Assembly (NCBI GenBank): GCA_017397065.1
Contig: JAFQKE010000022.1
Location: 1-33,427, forward strand
Direction of reading: 5' to 3'
DNA length: 33,427 nt
DNA from: Clostridia bacterium
Lineage (GTDB): Bacteria > Bacillota_A > Clostridia > Oscillospirales > Acutalibacteraceae
Shown here: one piece after another, positions 21,634 to 29,982 of the stretch
Position numbering within the stretch: the first letter of the stretch is position 1
Layout of the letters: each line of letters opens with the position of its first letter
Position numbers and translations under genes: made by a program
The notes under the pieces: model-generated
What the model was told of the DNA's origin: nothing
What the model saw: only the letters and a program-made list of their open reading frames with translations
Database searches by the model: none

Positions 21634-22662
21634 ATGAATACCCTACACCTTAAAGCAATGGACGAAAAAGCTGTAAATGAAATAGAAAAAGCTGCCGAAA
21701 TTATTAAAAACGGCGGCTTGGTTGCTATTCCTACCGAAACGGTTTACGGCTTGGCCGCCTCTGCTTTTAATGAATCCGCAATCGAAAATATTTTCAAAGC
21801 TAAGGGTAGGCCAAACGATAATCCTCTGATTGTTCACATTGCAGATATTGAAGAGCTTTATAATATAGTAAAAGAAGTGCCAATTGCTGCAAAGCAATGT
21901 ATGGACGCTTTTTGGCCCGGCCCTTTTACTGCGGTACTTCCTAAAAAAGACATTATTCCTCTGTGTGTTTCGGGCGGTCTTGATACCGTTGCGGTGCGTA
22001 TGCCAAACAATGCCGTTACAAAGGCCATAATAAAAAAAGCAGGTGTGCCTTTAGCAGCTCCCTCGGCCAACCGTTCCGGCTCCCCCAGTCCGTCCTCGGC
22101 AGAACACGTTATTGATGATTTAGAGGGAAAAATAGACGCCATTGTAATATCAGAAAAATGTGAGGTTGGGGTGGAATCGACCGTTGTAACCTTTGCTACA
22201 AATCCACCAAGACTACTTCGTCCGGGCGGAATTACGGTCGAAATGTTAAAGGAGTTTATTCCAAACCTTATTATAGATTCTGCCGTTACCGCCGAGCCTG
22301 AAAAAGGTGTAGCAGTAGCTTCCCCCGGTATGAAATATAAACACTATGCTCCAAAGGCAGAGGTTATAATGGCAACGGGTAGCATACACGCTTTTTGTGA
22401 CTACTGTAACGCACATAAAAAAGATTTTGATTTCGCTCTGTGTTACGACGAAGACGAAATAAACCTTTCTATACCACATCTTTCTTTAGGAGCAAATGAG
22501 GACCACGAAAAACAGGCCGAATTATTATTCGAATTTTTAAGGGATATTGATAAAAAAGGATACAAAAAGGTAATTGTTCACGCACCGCTGAGAGAAGGGG
22601 TAGGCCTTGCGGTTTATAACAGGCTTATTCGTGCCGCAGGCTTTAAGGTGATTGAATTATGA
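21634..22662 (+). CDS. ywlC: L-threonylcarbamoyladenylate synthase (Sua5/YwlC)
   Basis: 342 residues: a YrdC domain (GGLVAIPTETVYGLAA; KGRPNDNPLIVHI) followed by the Sua5 C-terminal domain with a linker near SPGMKYKHYAPKA. It makes threonylcarbamoyl-AMP from threonine, bicarbonate and ATP for the t6A37 modification of ANN-decoding tRNAs. Its 3' end overlaps coaE by 4 nt (ATGA). The prfA-Sua5 neighbourhood is common in Firmicutes. Confidence 0.95.
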   Translation: MNTLHLKAMDEKAVNEIEKAAEIIKNGGLVAIPTETVYGLAASAFNESAIENIFKAKGRPNDNPLIVHIADIEELYNIVKEVPIAAKQCMDAFWPGPFTAVLPKKDIIPLCVSGGLDTVAVRMPNNAVTKAIIKKAGVPLAAPSANRSGSPSPSSAEHVIDDLEGKIDAIVISEKCEVGVESTVVTFATNPPRLLRPGGITVEMLKEFIPNLIIDSAVTAEPEKGVAVASPGMKYKHYAPKAEVIMATGSIHAFCDYCNAHKKDFDFALCYDEDEINLSIPHLSLGANEDHEKQAELLFEFLRDIDKKGYKKVIVHAPLREGVGLAVYNRLIRAAGFKVIEL

Positions 22663-23246
22663 AGATAATAGGACTTACAGGCCCAAGCGGTACGGGTAAA
22701 ACCTCAATTTCAGATATTGCCGCCCTTTTAGGCTACGCTGTAATCGATTGCGATAAGGTTGCGAGAGAGGTATCAGATGACCCCGATTTATTAGCCACCC
22801 TTGAAAAGGAATTTGGTAACGTTGTTATAGATGGCAAGTTGGATAGAAAATCCCTTGCCGAAAAGGCATTCGCCACCAAAGAATCAACCGAAAAATTAAA
22901 TAGTATAATGCTACCCGTTATATCAAATGCTATTGATAAAAAAATAAAAATTCTTGAAAACATCGGTGTAGAACATCTGCTTTTAGATGCTCCTACCCTT
23001 TATGAAAGCGGCGAGGACAGACGCTGTGATGCCGTAATTGCGGTACTTGCCGATATAAATCTTAGAGCCGAGCGCATAACAAAAAGGGATAATTTAACCC
23101 CCGAGCAACTTGCAAGTAGATTAAAAGCCACCAAGCCCGATGATTTTTACAAAACTCGCACAAAATACATTATATGTAATAATGGTAATATAAACTTTTT
23201 AAAAGATGAAGCACTAAAGCTTTTAAAAAAATTAAAGGAGATATGA
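22659..23246 (+). CDS. coaE: Dephospho-CoA kinase
   Basis: 195 residues. P-loop GPSGTGKTS near residue 8, the DCDKVAREV substrate segment, LLDAPTLYESG and the RITKRDNLTPEQLASRL lid match CoaE. It phosphorylates the 3' hydroxyl of dephospho-CoA, the last step of CoA synthesis. The ATG overlaps the ywlC stop, so expression is coupled. Confidence 0.95.
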   Translation: MKIIGLTGPSGTGKTSISDIAALLGYAVIDCDKVAREVSDDPDLLATLEKEFGNVVIDGKLDRKSLAEKAFATKESTEKLNSIMLPVISNAIDKKIKILENIGVEHLLLDAPTLYESGEDRRCDAVIAVLADINLRAERITKRDNLTPEQLASRLKATKPDDFYKTRTKYIICNNGNINFLKDEALKLLKKLKEI

Positions 23247-23249
23247 TTT

Positions 23250-24641
23250 ATGGAAACAAAGGAACTTAAAGAAATGCTTTTTAACAAAAAGAAAAATGTT
23301 TATTCCGTTATTTCAGAAGAAACAAAAAAGGCTGCTTTCGATTTTTCAGAAGGCTATAAGGATTATTTAAACAATTCTAAAACCGAGCGCAAGGCAGTTA
23401 AAACCTCTATTGAAATAGCCCAAAAAGCCGGTTTCAAGGAGTTTGACCCAAAAGCGTCCTACAATGCGGGTGAAAAGCTTTATATAAACAATCGTGGCAA
23501 AGCCGCCGCATTTATCGTAATAGGCGAAAATGATATTGAGCTTGGTGCTACCGTTACAGCCGCTCATATTGATTCACCAAGACTTGACCTCAAGCCAAAT
23601 CCTCTTTATGAGGATACCGAGCTTGGTCTTCTTAAAACCCACTACTATGGCGGAATCAGAAAATATCAATGGACTGCCGTTCCCCTTGCTATACACGGTG
23701 TTTTTGCCAAAAAGGATGGCACTGTTGTTGAGGTTACAATAGGCGAAGATGAAAACGACCCTATTTTCGTTGTTAATGATTTGCTCCCCCATTTAGCCGG
23801 TGAACAGAGCAAACGCCCCTTATCACAAGGAATAAGAGGCGAAGAGCTTAATGTTTTAATTGGCAGTATGCCCTTTAAGGATGACAGCGAAAGTGAGCTT
23901 GTAAAGCTTAATCTTTTAAATATTCTATTTGAAAAATATGGCGTTACCGAATCCGATTTTCTTTCGGCCGAGCTTGAATGTGTACCCGCCTACAAAGCAA
24001 AGGATTTAGGTCTTGACCGCTCAATGATAGGCTCCTACGGTCACGATGACCGAGTTTGTGCCTATCCTGCACTTAAAGCAATAACCGAACTTGAAAACCC
24101 CAAAAAGACCGCCATTTGTATTCTTGCCGATAAAGAGGAAACCGGCTCAGACGGAAATACCGGTCTTAACTCCGACTTCCTTTATCATATTGTAGATGAC
24201 CTTTGCCGTACAAAGGGTAAATCCACAACCCTTGCCCTTCGAAACAGCGTTTGCCTCTCGGCCGATGTTAACGCCGCAACAGATCCCACCTTTAAGGATG
24301 TTATGGAAGCTAGAAATGCCTCCTACCTTAATTACGGTGTAGTTATTACAAAATATACCGGTTCCGGCGGCAAGGGCGGCACATCTGACGCCTCTGCCGA
24401 ATATGTTGGCAAGGTTCGCAGTATGCTGGATAAAAATGAAATTGTATGGCAGATTGGCGAGCTTGGCAAGGTGGATGCAGGCGGCGGCGGTACCGTTGCA
24501 AAATACGTTGCAAATTTAGGCCTTGACGTTGTAGACCTTGGCGTTCCTGTGCTTTCTATGCACGCCCCATTTGAAACCGTTTCAAAAATGGACGTTTATA
24601 TGGCCTACCTTACAATGTCGGCATTCCACAAAGAATTTTAA
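23250..24641 (+). CDS. M18 family aminopeptidase
   Basis: 463 residues. Metal and catalytic motifs of M18: AAHIDSPRLDLKPNPLYED, DKEETGSDGNTG, SADVNAATDPTF and LSMHAPFETVS near the C-terminus. Family members remove N-terminal acidic or neutral residues from peptides as large homo-oligomers in the cytosol. AAAGGAGA precedes the ATG, 3 nt after coaE. It ends one base from the convergent M14-like gene with no terminator between. Confidence 0.93.
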   Translation: METKELKEMLFNKKKNVYSVISEETKKAAFDFSEGYKDYLNNSKTERKAVKTSIEIAQKAGFKEFDPKASYNAGEKLYINNRGKAAAFIVIGENDIELGATVTAAHIDSPRLDLKPNPLYEDTELGLLKTHYYGGIRKYQWTAVPLAIHGVFAKKDGTVVEVTIGEDENDPIFVVNDLLPHLAGEQSKRPLSQGIRGEELNVLIGSMPFKDDSESELVKLNLLNILFEKYGVTESDFLSAELECVPAYKAKDLGLDRSMIGSYGHDDRVCAYPALKAITELENPKKTAICILADKEETGSDGNTGLNSDFLYHIVDDLCRTKGKSTTLALRNSVCLSADVNAATDPTFKDVMEARNASYLNYGVVITKYTGSGGKGGTSDASAEYVGKVRSMLDKNEIVWQIGELGKVDAGGGGTVAKYVANLGLDVVDLGVPVLSMHAPFETVSKMDVYMAYLTMSAFHKEF

Positions 24642-24642
24642 A

Positions 24643-25539
24643 TTAAAACAAACAGGAAAGGGTCAATAGCTCCCTGGTTCTGGCATACCAATAGGTGAGC
24701 TCTTCCACGGGTGGTACTGACCCTGCCCCTATTTTTACGGTGATTGCAGGTTTTTTAAACTCATATGTAAACCAATCCCCAAGAGTGAAATCTTTTTTTA
24801 TAAGTGGCGGCGTAATTGTAAAGGAGGTAACGGCTGACATAACCTCTGCCATCTTTACGCTTCTTGGCGGAACCAGTTCCGCCCCGCTATACATAATGGT
24901 CTGTCCTTGAGCCGAAAGGTGTATTATCTGGCGAACATTTTTATTTCTGCAAAAATCAACAAGAGCGAGTGTTTCGGGCTCGGACTCGGGTCTGTAGCCG
25001 CTAAAGCCTTCAAAACGTGGCCCACATATATTCTTCTCACGTTCAATGCATCTTCTTTGCTCAAATTCAGGGAAAAAATTTCGTGAAATTTCTACACCCC
25101 TTAAATTTGCACGCCATTTTGAAAAATCGCCACCACAAAGTCGGTGTATTTTATTTGCCATACCTCCGCAACCCTTTTCGCCCCTTGACGCTATTTCAAA
25201 TCCATCAGGATTTATAAGGGGCAAGATAGCTATTCCCCTACCAAACATTGCCTTGCGTATGTTTATTCCGCACATTTGCTCCCCTGCAGAGATTTTTTCA
25301 CTCAGCTCCGAAATGAAGTTTAATAATATTAGGGTGGTAATTCGGCAGGAGGGATCATCACCCGTAACAAAAAGGGTGAAATCTCCTGTAGTACCAAGAG
25401 TGAGCAAAGGTATGTCCCTGCCCATTACCGATTTACCTATGCTATTGCTTCCAACAAAGGGATATTTTGCCACAATATTTGAAATGAGTCTTTTAATTTC
25501 AAAATAGCTGTGTTCTATTCCGTAAATTTTGTTTTCCAT
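24643..25539 (-). CDS. M14 carboxypeptidase-like protein, probably catalytically dead
   Basis: 298 residues (ATG at 25539 chosen, 9 nt from AGGAG; the ATG at 25545 is only 3 nt from it). Family framework: GKSVMGRDIP, ILPLINPDGFEIAS, GGDFSKW, YRPESEPETLAL, then the late IGAG segment. Every active-site position appears changed. The zinc HxxE motif, normally HGMEWIT, reads DPSCRIT (Asp62, Cys65). The second His in the FHSQGE-type strand is Ser209 in HLSAQGQ. The general-base Glu of the TIEIG strand is Lys269 in ITVKIGAG. Asn of GVDLNRNF is Ser152. Inference: a pseudo-peptidase that may still bind cell-wall peptides. The reading frame is intact, so it is not simple decay. Confidence 0.8.
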   Translation of the reverse strand: MENKIYGIEHSYFEIKRLISNIVAKYPFVGSNSIGKSVMGRDIPLLTLGTTGDFTLFVTGDDPSCRITTLILLNFISELSEKISAGEQMCGINIRKAMFGRGIAILPLINPDGFEIASRGEKGCGGMANKIHRLCGGDFSKWRANLRGVEISRNFFPEFEQRRCIEREKNICGPRFEGFSGYRPESEPETLALVDFCRNKNVRQIIHLSAQGQTIMYSGAELVPPRSVKMAEVMSAVTSFTITPPLIKKDFTLGDWFTYEFKKPAITVKIGAGSVPPVEELTYWYARTRELLTLSCLF

Positions 25540-25607
25540 AATCATCTGCTCCTTTTCGCATCATAATATATACTATGCTGTAAAGGATAATTTTAGGAGG
25601 ATTTTTT

Positions 25608-26144
25608 ATGAATTTAGAAGAAAAACAATTATCCTTTGAATATAAATTCAAAGGTAAAATTATAAATCTCCGTGTAGATGAAGCTTTACTTCCCAACGGT
25701 GCTACTGCAAGTCGTGAGATTGTTGAGCATAATGGTGGTATTTGTGTTGTTCCCATCACCGAAAAAAATGAGGTTTTAATGGTAGAGCAATATCGCTACC
25801 CCTACAGTGAGGTTGTGCTTGAAATCCCTGCCGGCAAGCGTGACGGTGACGAAGAACCTTTAGAAGGCGGCAAGCGTGAGCTCAAAGAGGAAACGGGTGC
25901 GGTTGCTGAGAATTACACATTTTTGGGTGAGCTTTATCCATCTCCCGGTTACTGCGGCGAAATAATTTATATGTACCTTGCAACAGGGCTTTCTTACGGC
26001 GAAACTAACCCTGATGAGGATGAATTTTTAAACCTTAAAAAAATACCTCTCGAAAAAGCTGTAGAAATGATAATGAACGGCGAAATCAAAGATGCCAAAA
26101 CCCAAGCAGCAATTTTAAAAACCGAAAGGATACTTAGAAAATGA
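25608..26144 (+). CDS. nudF: Nudix hydrolase, ADP-ribose pyrophosphatase-like
   Basis: 178 residues. The Nudix box is complete: a Gly, five residues, Glu, seven residues, RELKEETGA (residues about 82-104). A PSPG motif 15-20 residues later (YPSPGYCGE) is typical of ADP-ribose pyrophosphatases. It hydrolyses ADP-ribose to AMP and ribose 5-phosphate, limiting NAD-derived toxic metabolites. TAGGAGG precedes the ATG. Its stop overlaps the next gene (ATGA). Confidence 0.88.
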   Translation: MNLEEKQLSFEYKFKGKIINLRVDEALLPNGATASREIVEHNGGICVVPITEKNEVLMVEQYRYPYSEVVLEIPAGKRDGDEEPLEGGKRELKEETGAVAENYTFLGELYPSPGYCGEIIYMYLATGLSYGETNPDEDEFLNLKKIPLEKAVEMIMNGEIKDAKTQAAILKTERILRK

Positions 26145-26989
26145 TATTCAAAAGAATTGATATTGACATAAAAAACAACGTTTACCTTAACTGCTATCTT
26201 CACGAAACCCCACCTGTTGCTTTCGGCGAAGAAATGGCTCGCCCTGCAGTTGTGGTTTGCCCCGGCGGCGGCTACAACCATTTAAGTGTTAGAGAAGCTG
26301 ACCCCGTTGCTTTGGAATATCTTACAAAAGGCTTTAACACCTTTGTGCTTTATTATTCCTTAAATGAAGCGGCGGTTTTTCCAAAACCCATTATTGATTT
26401 ATCTATGGCTTTAAAAATTATTCGTGAAAATGCTGATGAATGGCATATTATGAAGGATAAAATTGCCGTTTTGGGCTTCTCGGCAGGAGGTCATTTAGCT
26501 GCATCGCTTGGTGTTCATTGGAACCTGCCCGAGGTAATGGAAAAATCTGGCTGTTTAAACGGCGAAAATCAACCAAACGCACTTATTTTAGGCTACCCCG
26601 CCATCACCACTCGCGGTTGGCTTGCCCATAAATTTGAAAAATTCATAGGCAACCGTGATGCTGAAGAGATAAAAAAACTGTTAGACTGCAGTTTGCATGT
26701 TGGCCCGCAAACTCCCCCTGCATTTTTACTCCACACCTTCTGGGACAATGTAGTGCCCGTACAGGAAAGTCTTGTCTTCGCCAATGCATTAGAAGAAAAT
26801 GATATTCCCTTTGAGCTTCATATTTTCCCAAACGGACGCCACGGTATGGGTCTTGGCGACAAAGAAACCGCCCGTTATCCCGATGCCTCTTTCGAGCAAT
26901 GGATGCCCCTTTCTATTCGTTGGCTGAAACGCCTTTTCTTTGAAGAAGAAAAACACAATCCCGAGGCAAGAGCAGGCTATTTACGATAA
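26141..26989 (+). CDS. Alpha/beta hydrolase, BD-FAE-like esterase (copy A)
   Basis: 282 residues. Oxyanion-type CPGGGYNHLS, nucleophile Ser114 in GFSAGGHLA, Asp in TFWDNVVPVQES, His in NGRHGMGLGD: a complete catalytic triad of the BD-FAE/xylan-esterase-like family. It lacks a signal peptide, so it is cytoplasmic. The likely role is deacetylation of imported oligosaccharides or related esters. It overlaps the Nudix gene by 4 nt and is followed 25 nt later by a close paralogue. Confidence 0.85.
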   Translation: MIFKRIDIDIKNNVYLNCYLHETPPVAFGEEMARPAVVVCPGGGYNHLSVREADPVALEYLTKGFNTFVLYYSLNEAAVFPKPIIDLSMALKIIRENADEWHIMKDKIAVLGFSAGGHLAASLGVHWNLPEVMEKSGCLNGENQPNALILGYPAITTRGWLAHKFEKFIGNRDAEEIKKLLDCSLHVGPQTPPAFLLHTFWDNVVPVQESLVFANALEENDIPFELHIFPNGRHGMGLGDKETARYPDASFEQWMPLSIRWLKRLFFEEEKHNPEARAGYLR

Positions 26990-27014
26990 CTTAAAATGGG
27001 AGTATATATATAAA

Positions 27015-27860
27015 ATGATATTCAAAAGAATTGATATTGACATAAAAAACAACGTTTACCTTAACTGCTATCTTCACGAAAAGGAACCAAAATGGGATTA
27101 CGGATTTGACCGCCCTGCAGTAGTAGTTTGTCCGGGTGGCGGTTACCATATGTGTTCCCCTAGAGAAGCCGACCCCATTGCTTTACAATATTCGTCAAAG
27201 GGCTTTAATACCTTTGTACTCTATTATTCCTTAAATGAGGCGGCGGTTTTTCCAAAACCAATTATTGATTTATCTATGGCTTTAAAAATTATTCGTGAAA
27301 ATGCCGATGAATGGGGCGTTATTAAAGATAAAATCGCTGTTTTGGGTTTCTCTGCAGGCGGTCATTTAGCATCATCTCTCGGAGTTCATTGGAATCTGCC
27401 CGAGGTAATGGAAAAATCCGGCTGTTTAAACGGCGAAAATCAACCAAACGCACTTATTTTATGTTATCCCGTTATTACAACACGCAGTTGGTTAGCACCG
27501 CATATGGCAAGACTTAGTGGCAATCGTGACGCCAAAGAAGCAGAAAAACTGCTCGACACAAGCCTTAATGTGGGTTCTCACACACCTCCGACCTTTTTAG
27601 TTCACACCTTTATGGATAATGCCGTTTCGGTGCAGGAAAGCATGGACTTCGCCCGCTCTCTGGATAATAACAACATCCCCTTTGAGCTTCATATTTTCCC
27701 CGAGGGTGGTCACGGCCTTGCAACGGGCGACGAGCAAACCTGCAATACGCTATTCCCATCCTTTAACAAATGGATGGAGCTATCCGTTTTATGGCTTAAA
27801 GAAACCTTTGCCGATGGCGAAAAGCCTGACCGAACAAAACGAGCAAGACAAATTAAGTAA
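27015..27860 (+). CDS. Alpha/beta hydrolase, BD-FAE-like esterase (copy B)
   Basis: 281 residues. The ATG at 27015 is chosen because the first 67 nt are identical to those of copy A (26141-26207); a further in-frame ATG at 26940 lies inside copy A and is not used. Triad: Ser113 in GFSAGGHLA, Asp in TFMDNAVSVQES, His in EGGHGLATGD. It differs from copy A around the substrate loops (YHMCSPREA; SWLAPHMARLSG). The ribosome site (GGGAG, distant) is weak, so coupling to copy A is likely. The pair suggests two esters with different groups. Confidence 0.87.
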   Translation: MIFKRIDIDIKNNVYLNCYLHEKEPKWDYGFDRPAVVVCPGGGYHMCSPREADPIALQYSSKGFNTFVLYYSLNEAAVFPKPIIDLSMALKIIRENADEWGVIKDKIAVLGFSAGGHLASSLGVHWNLPEVMEKSGCLNGENQPNALILCYPVITTRSWLAPHMARLSGNRDAKEAEKLLDTSLNVGSHTPPTFLVHTFMDNAVSVQESMDFARSLDNNNIPFELHIFPEGGHGLATGDEQTCNTLFPSFNKWMELSVLWLKETFADGEKPDRTKRARQIK

Positions 27861-27984
27861 TCAAAAACTACGGCACACAAGATAATTTTAGCACTTTAAA
27901 TGGGTAAATTATCCAATTATTTCAAAAATTACCCTTGTTTACTGTGCAAACTCTAAAAATATTGTAAATTCACCCGTCAAAAGG
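27861..27984. other. Gap before the T-box promoter
   Basis: No gene and no clear terminator; AT-rich sequence between the hydrolase pair and the ilv leader. Confidence 0.6.
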
Positions 27985-28012
27985 TTGACAAATCACAATC
28001 TTTTGATATAAT
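27985..28012 (+). promoter_or_regulatory. Promoter of ilv T-box leader
   Basis: TTGACA (27985-27990), a 16-nt spacer and TATAAT (28007-28012). Confidence 0.75.
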
Positions 28013-28019
28013 TATAAAC

Positions 28020-28297
28020 AATAATATTTTAAAATGCTATGATAGGGACAATTCCTTTTATTTTGCAAGTTTTCAGAGAGTCGGCGGTCGCTGTGAGTCG
28101 ATAGCGGCAGATAATAAGGTATCCCCCTTAAGCAGACGGCTGAAACGGTTTTCCGCGTGTAAGCCTGTACGGGTCCTACCGTTATATGGGATGTGTATGT
28201 CAGTACACTAATGAGTGATCGTTTATTTTAAACGGTAATACGAGTGGTACCACGGATGAGTTTTTCTTCCGCCTCGATTTTTCGGGGCGGATTTTTT
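28020..28297 (+). promoter_or_regulatory. T-box riboswitch, isoleucine-type
   Basis: The leader has the T-box order: GGGACA at 28045, AGAGAG at 28075, and a stem I 3' strand with AAGG pairing to the 5' CCTT and CCCC pairing to GGG. The internal loop between them carries ATC (28121-28123), an isoleucine codon. The conserved T-box GTGGTACCACGG is at 28244-28255; its TGGT (28245-28248) would pair with the ACCA end of uncharged tRNA. It sits directly upstream of ilvA, so uncharged tRNA-Ile should turn on the operon. The codon choice is inferred from fold and context. Confidence 0.88.
28268..28297 (+). terminator. T-box intrinsic terminator
   Basis: TCCGCCTCG (28268-28276) pairs with CGGGGCGGA (28283-28291), with a 6-nt loop and TTTTTT after it. 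It is the off state of the riboswitch. Confidence 0.85.
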
Positions 28298-28346
28298 AAA
28301 ATCGGGTTCGCCTCCGAACCAACATATATATTCTGGAGGAATTTTA

Positions 28347-29540
28347 ATGTTAACCTTAGATAAAATCTATCAAGCCGCTTTTGCACTTAAAAATGTTATC
28401 AGACCCACCAACCTAATTGCAGCACCGGGACTGAGTAAAGACTGCGAAGTCTTCCTAAAACCCGAAAATCTGCAAATAACAGGTTCATTTAAGGTGCGTG
28501 GCTCGGCCTTTAAAATCTCACAACTCAGTGACGAAGAAAAGGCAAAGGGAGTTATAGCCTGCTCAGCAGGTAATCACGCTCAGGGTGTTGCCTTAGCCGC
28601 CACCAAGCAAAACATTAAATCATTGATTTGTTTGCCAAGCGGTGCACCTATTTCTAAGGTAGAGGCCACAAAAGGCTATGGTGCAGAGGTTTGCCTTGTT
28701 AAAGGTGTTTATGACGATGCATACAATAAAGCCTTGGAGCTTCAAAAAGAACACGGCTATTCCTTTATTCACCCATTTGACGATGAGGATGTTATAGCCG
28801 GTCAAGGCACAATTGGTTTAGAAATTTTAGACGAGCTTGACGATGTAGATGCCGTTGTAGTTCCCATTGGAGGCGGCGGACTTATTTCGGGAGTAGCCTT
28901 TGCTATAAAAACTCTTCGCCCGAACGTTAAGGTATATGGAGTTCAGGCCGCAGGCGCTCCCTCAATGTACAACTCGGTTAAAAAAGGTGAAATAGAGACC
29001 CTTAAAAGCGTTTCTACCTTTGCAGATGGTATTGCCGTTAAATCGCCCGGTGAAAACACCTTTTACTACTGCAATAACTATGTAGATGAAATTGTAACCG
29101 TTAATGAGGATGAAATTTCCACCGCTATTCTCACTATGATGGAACAGCAAAAAACCATCGCTGAGGGTGCCGGTGCCGTATCTGTTGCAGCAATTTTAGC
29201 AAATAAGCTCCCCATCAAGGGCAAAAGAGTTGTTGCTATTGTTTCCGGCGGTAACATTGATGTTACTATCCTTTCACGTGTTATTGAGCGTGGTCTTCTT
29301 AACACAGGCAGAACCTCACAGCTTTGCGTTGAACTTTCTGACCGTCCCGGTCAGCTTCACGAGGTTTCAGGCATAATTGCAGATTGTGGCGGTAATGTTA
29401 TCTCGGTTCACCACGAACGTGCAAGCGAAATTAAAGATATTAACGGTTGCTACCTTAGAATTGTCATTGAAACACGTAACTTCGAGCATATTGAACAAAT
29501 AAAAGAAAAGCTTACTGAACACAAATTCAGACTTGTATAG
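28347..29540 (+). CDS. ilvA: Threonine ammonia-lyase (threonine deaminase) with ACT-like domain
   Basis: 397 residues. PLP lysine in GSFKVRGSAF (Lys49), PLP-phosphate loop PIGGGGLISG, SGGNID after the catalytic domain, and an ACT-like regulatory domain from about residue 320 (LCVELSDRPGQLHEVSG). It converts threonine to 2-oxobutanoate, the first step toward isoleucine. This is the shorter single-ACT form. TGGAGG precedes the ATG. It is the first gene after the T-box; ridA follows after 9 nt. Confidence 0.95.
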   Translation: MLTLDKIYQAAFALKNVIRPTNLIAAPGLSKDCEVFLKPENLQITGSFKVRGSAFKISQLSDEEKAKGVIACSAGNHAQGVALAATKQNIKSLICLPSGAPISKVEATKGYGAEVCLVKGVYDDAYNKALELQKEHGYSFIHPFDDEDVIAGQGTIGLEILDELDDVDAVVVPIGGGGLISGVAFAIKTLRPNVKVYGVQAAGAPSMYNSVKKGEIETLKSVSTFADGIAVKSPGENTFYYCNNYVDEIVTVNEDEISTAILTMMEQQKTIAEGAGAVSVAAILANKLPIKGKRVVAIVSGGNIDVTILSRVIERGLLNTGRTSQLCVELSDRPGQLHEVSGIIADCGGNVISVHHERASEIKDINGCYLRIVIETRNFEHIEQIKEKLTEHKFRLV

Positions 29541-29549
29541 GAGATAATT

Positions 29550-29930
29550 ATGGAACTTAAAAAAATTCACACCGAAAACGCCCCCGAAGCAATCGGCCCC
29601 TACTCTCAAGCCATAACCGTTGGTGATTTTGTATTCACATCAGGTCAAATTGCACTCGTACCTACAACCGGTACAGTTGAGGCAGAAGATATTGTAGGTC
29701 AGACCGAACAGGTTATGAAAAATCTTGCCGAGGTGCTTAAAGCCGCAGGAAGCTCAATGGAAAAAGCGGTTAAAACTACCTGCTTTTTGGCAGATATGAA
29801 TGACTTTGCCGCATTTAATGAAGTTTACGGAAAGTATTTCACCTCTAAACCGGCAAGAAGCTGCGTGGCTGCAAAGCAGTTACCTAAAAACGTTCTTGTC
29901 GAGGTTGAGGTCATAGCTACTAAAGGCTAA
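29550..29930 (+). CDS. ridA: RidA family enamine/imine deaminase
   Basis: 126 residues, standard RidA length, with the family arginine at Arg103 (KPARSCVAAKQLP). RidA hydrolyses 2-aminoacrylate and 2-aminocrotonate, the reactive enamines released by threonine/serine dehydratase, and spares PLP enzymes. Placement right after ilvA, 9 nt downstream, fits this directly. Confidence 0.93.
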   Translation: MELKKIHTENAPEAIGPYSQAITVGDFVFTSGQIALVPTTGTVEAEDIVGQTEQVMKNLAEVLKAAGSSMEKAVKTTCFLADMNDFAAFNEVYGKYFTSKPARSCVAAKQLPKNVLVEVEVIATKG

Positions 29931-29982
29931 TTCAAAGGTAAACGCTTTGGCTAATTCGTAATCAAAAAAGGAGAAAACTCTT

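Noticed and set aside
25046..25507. 153-codon open frame opposite the M14-like gene
   Set aside because: It is a shadow of the minus-strand gene, has no ribosome site and no protein-like motifs.
26940..27014. Earlier ATG for the second alpha/beta hydrolase
   Set aside because: It lies inside the first hydrolase gene; homology to the first copy begins exactly at the ATG at 27015.
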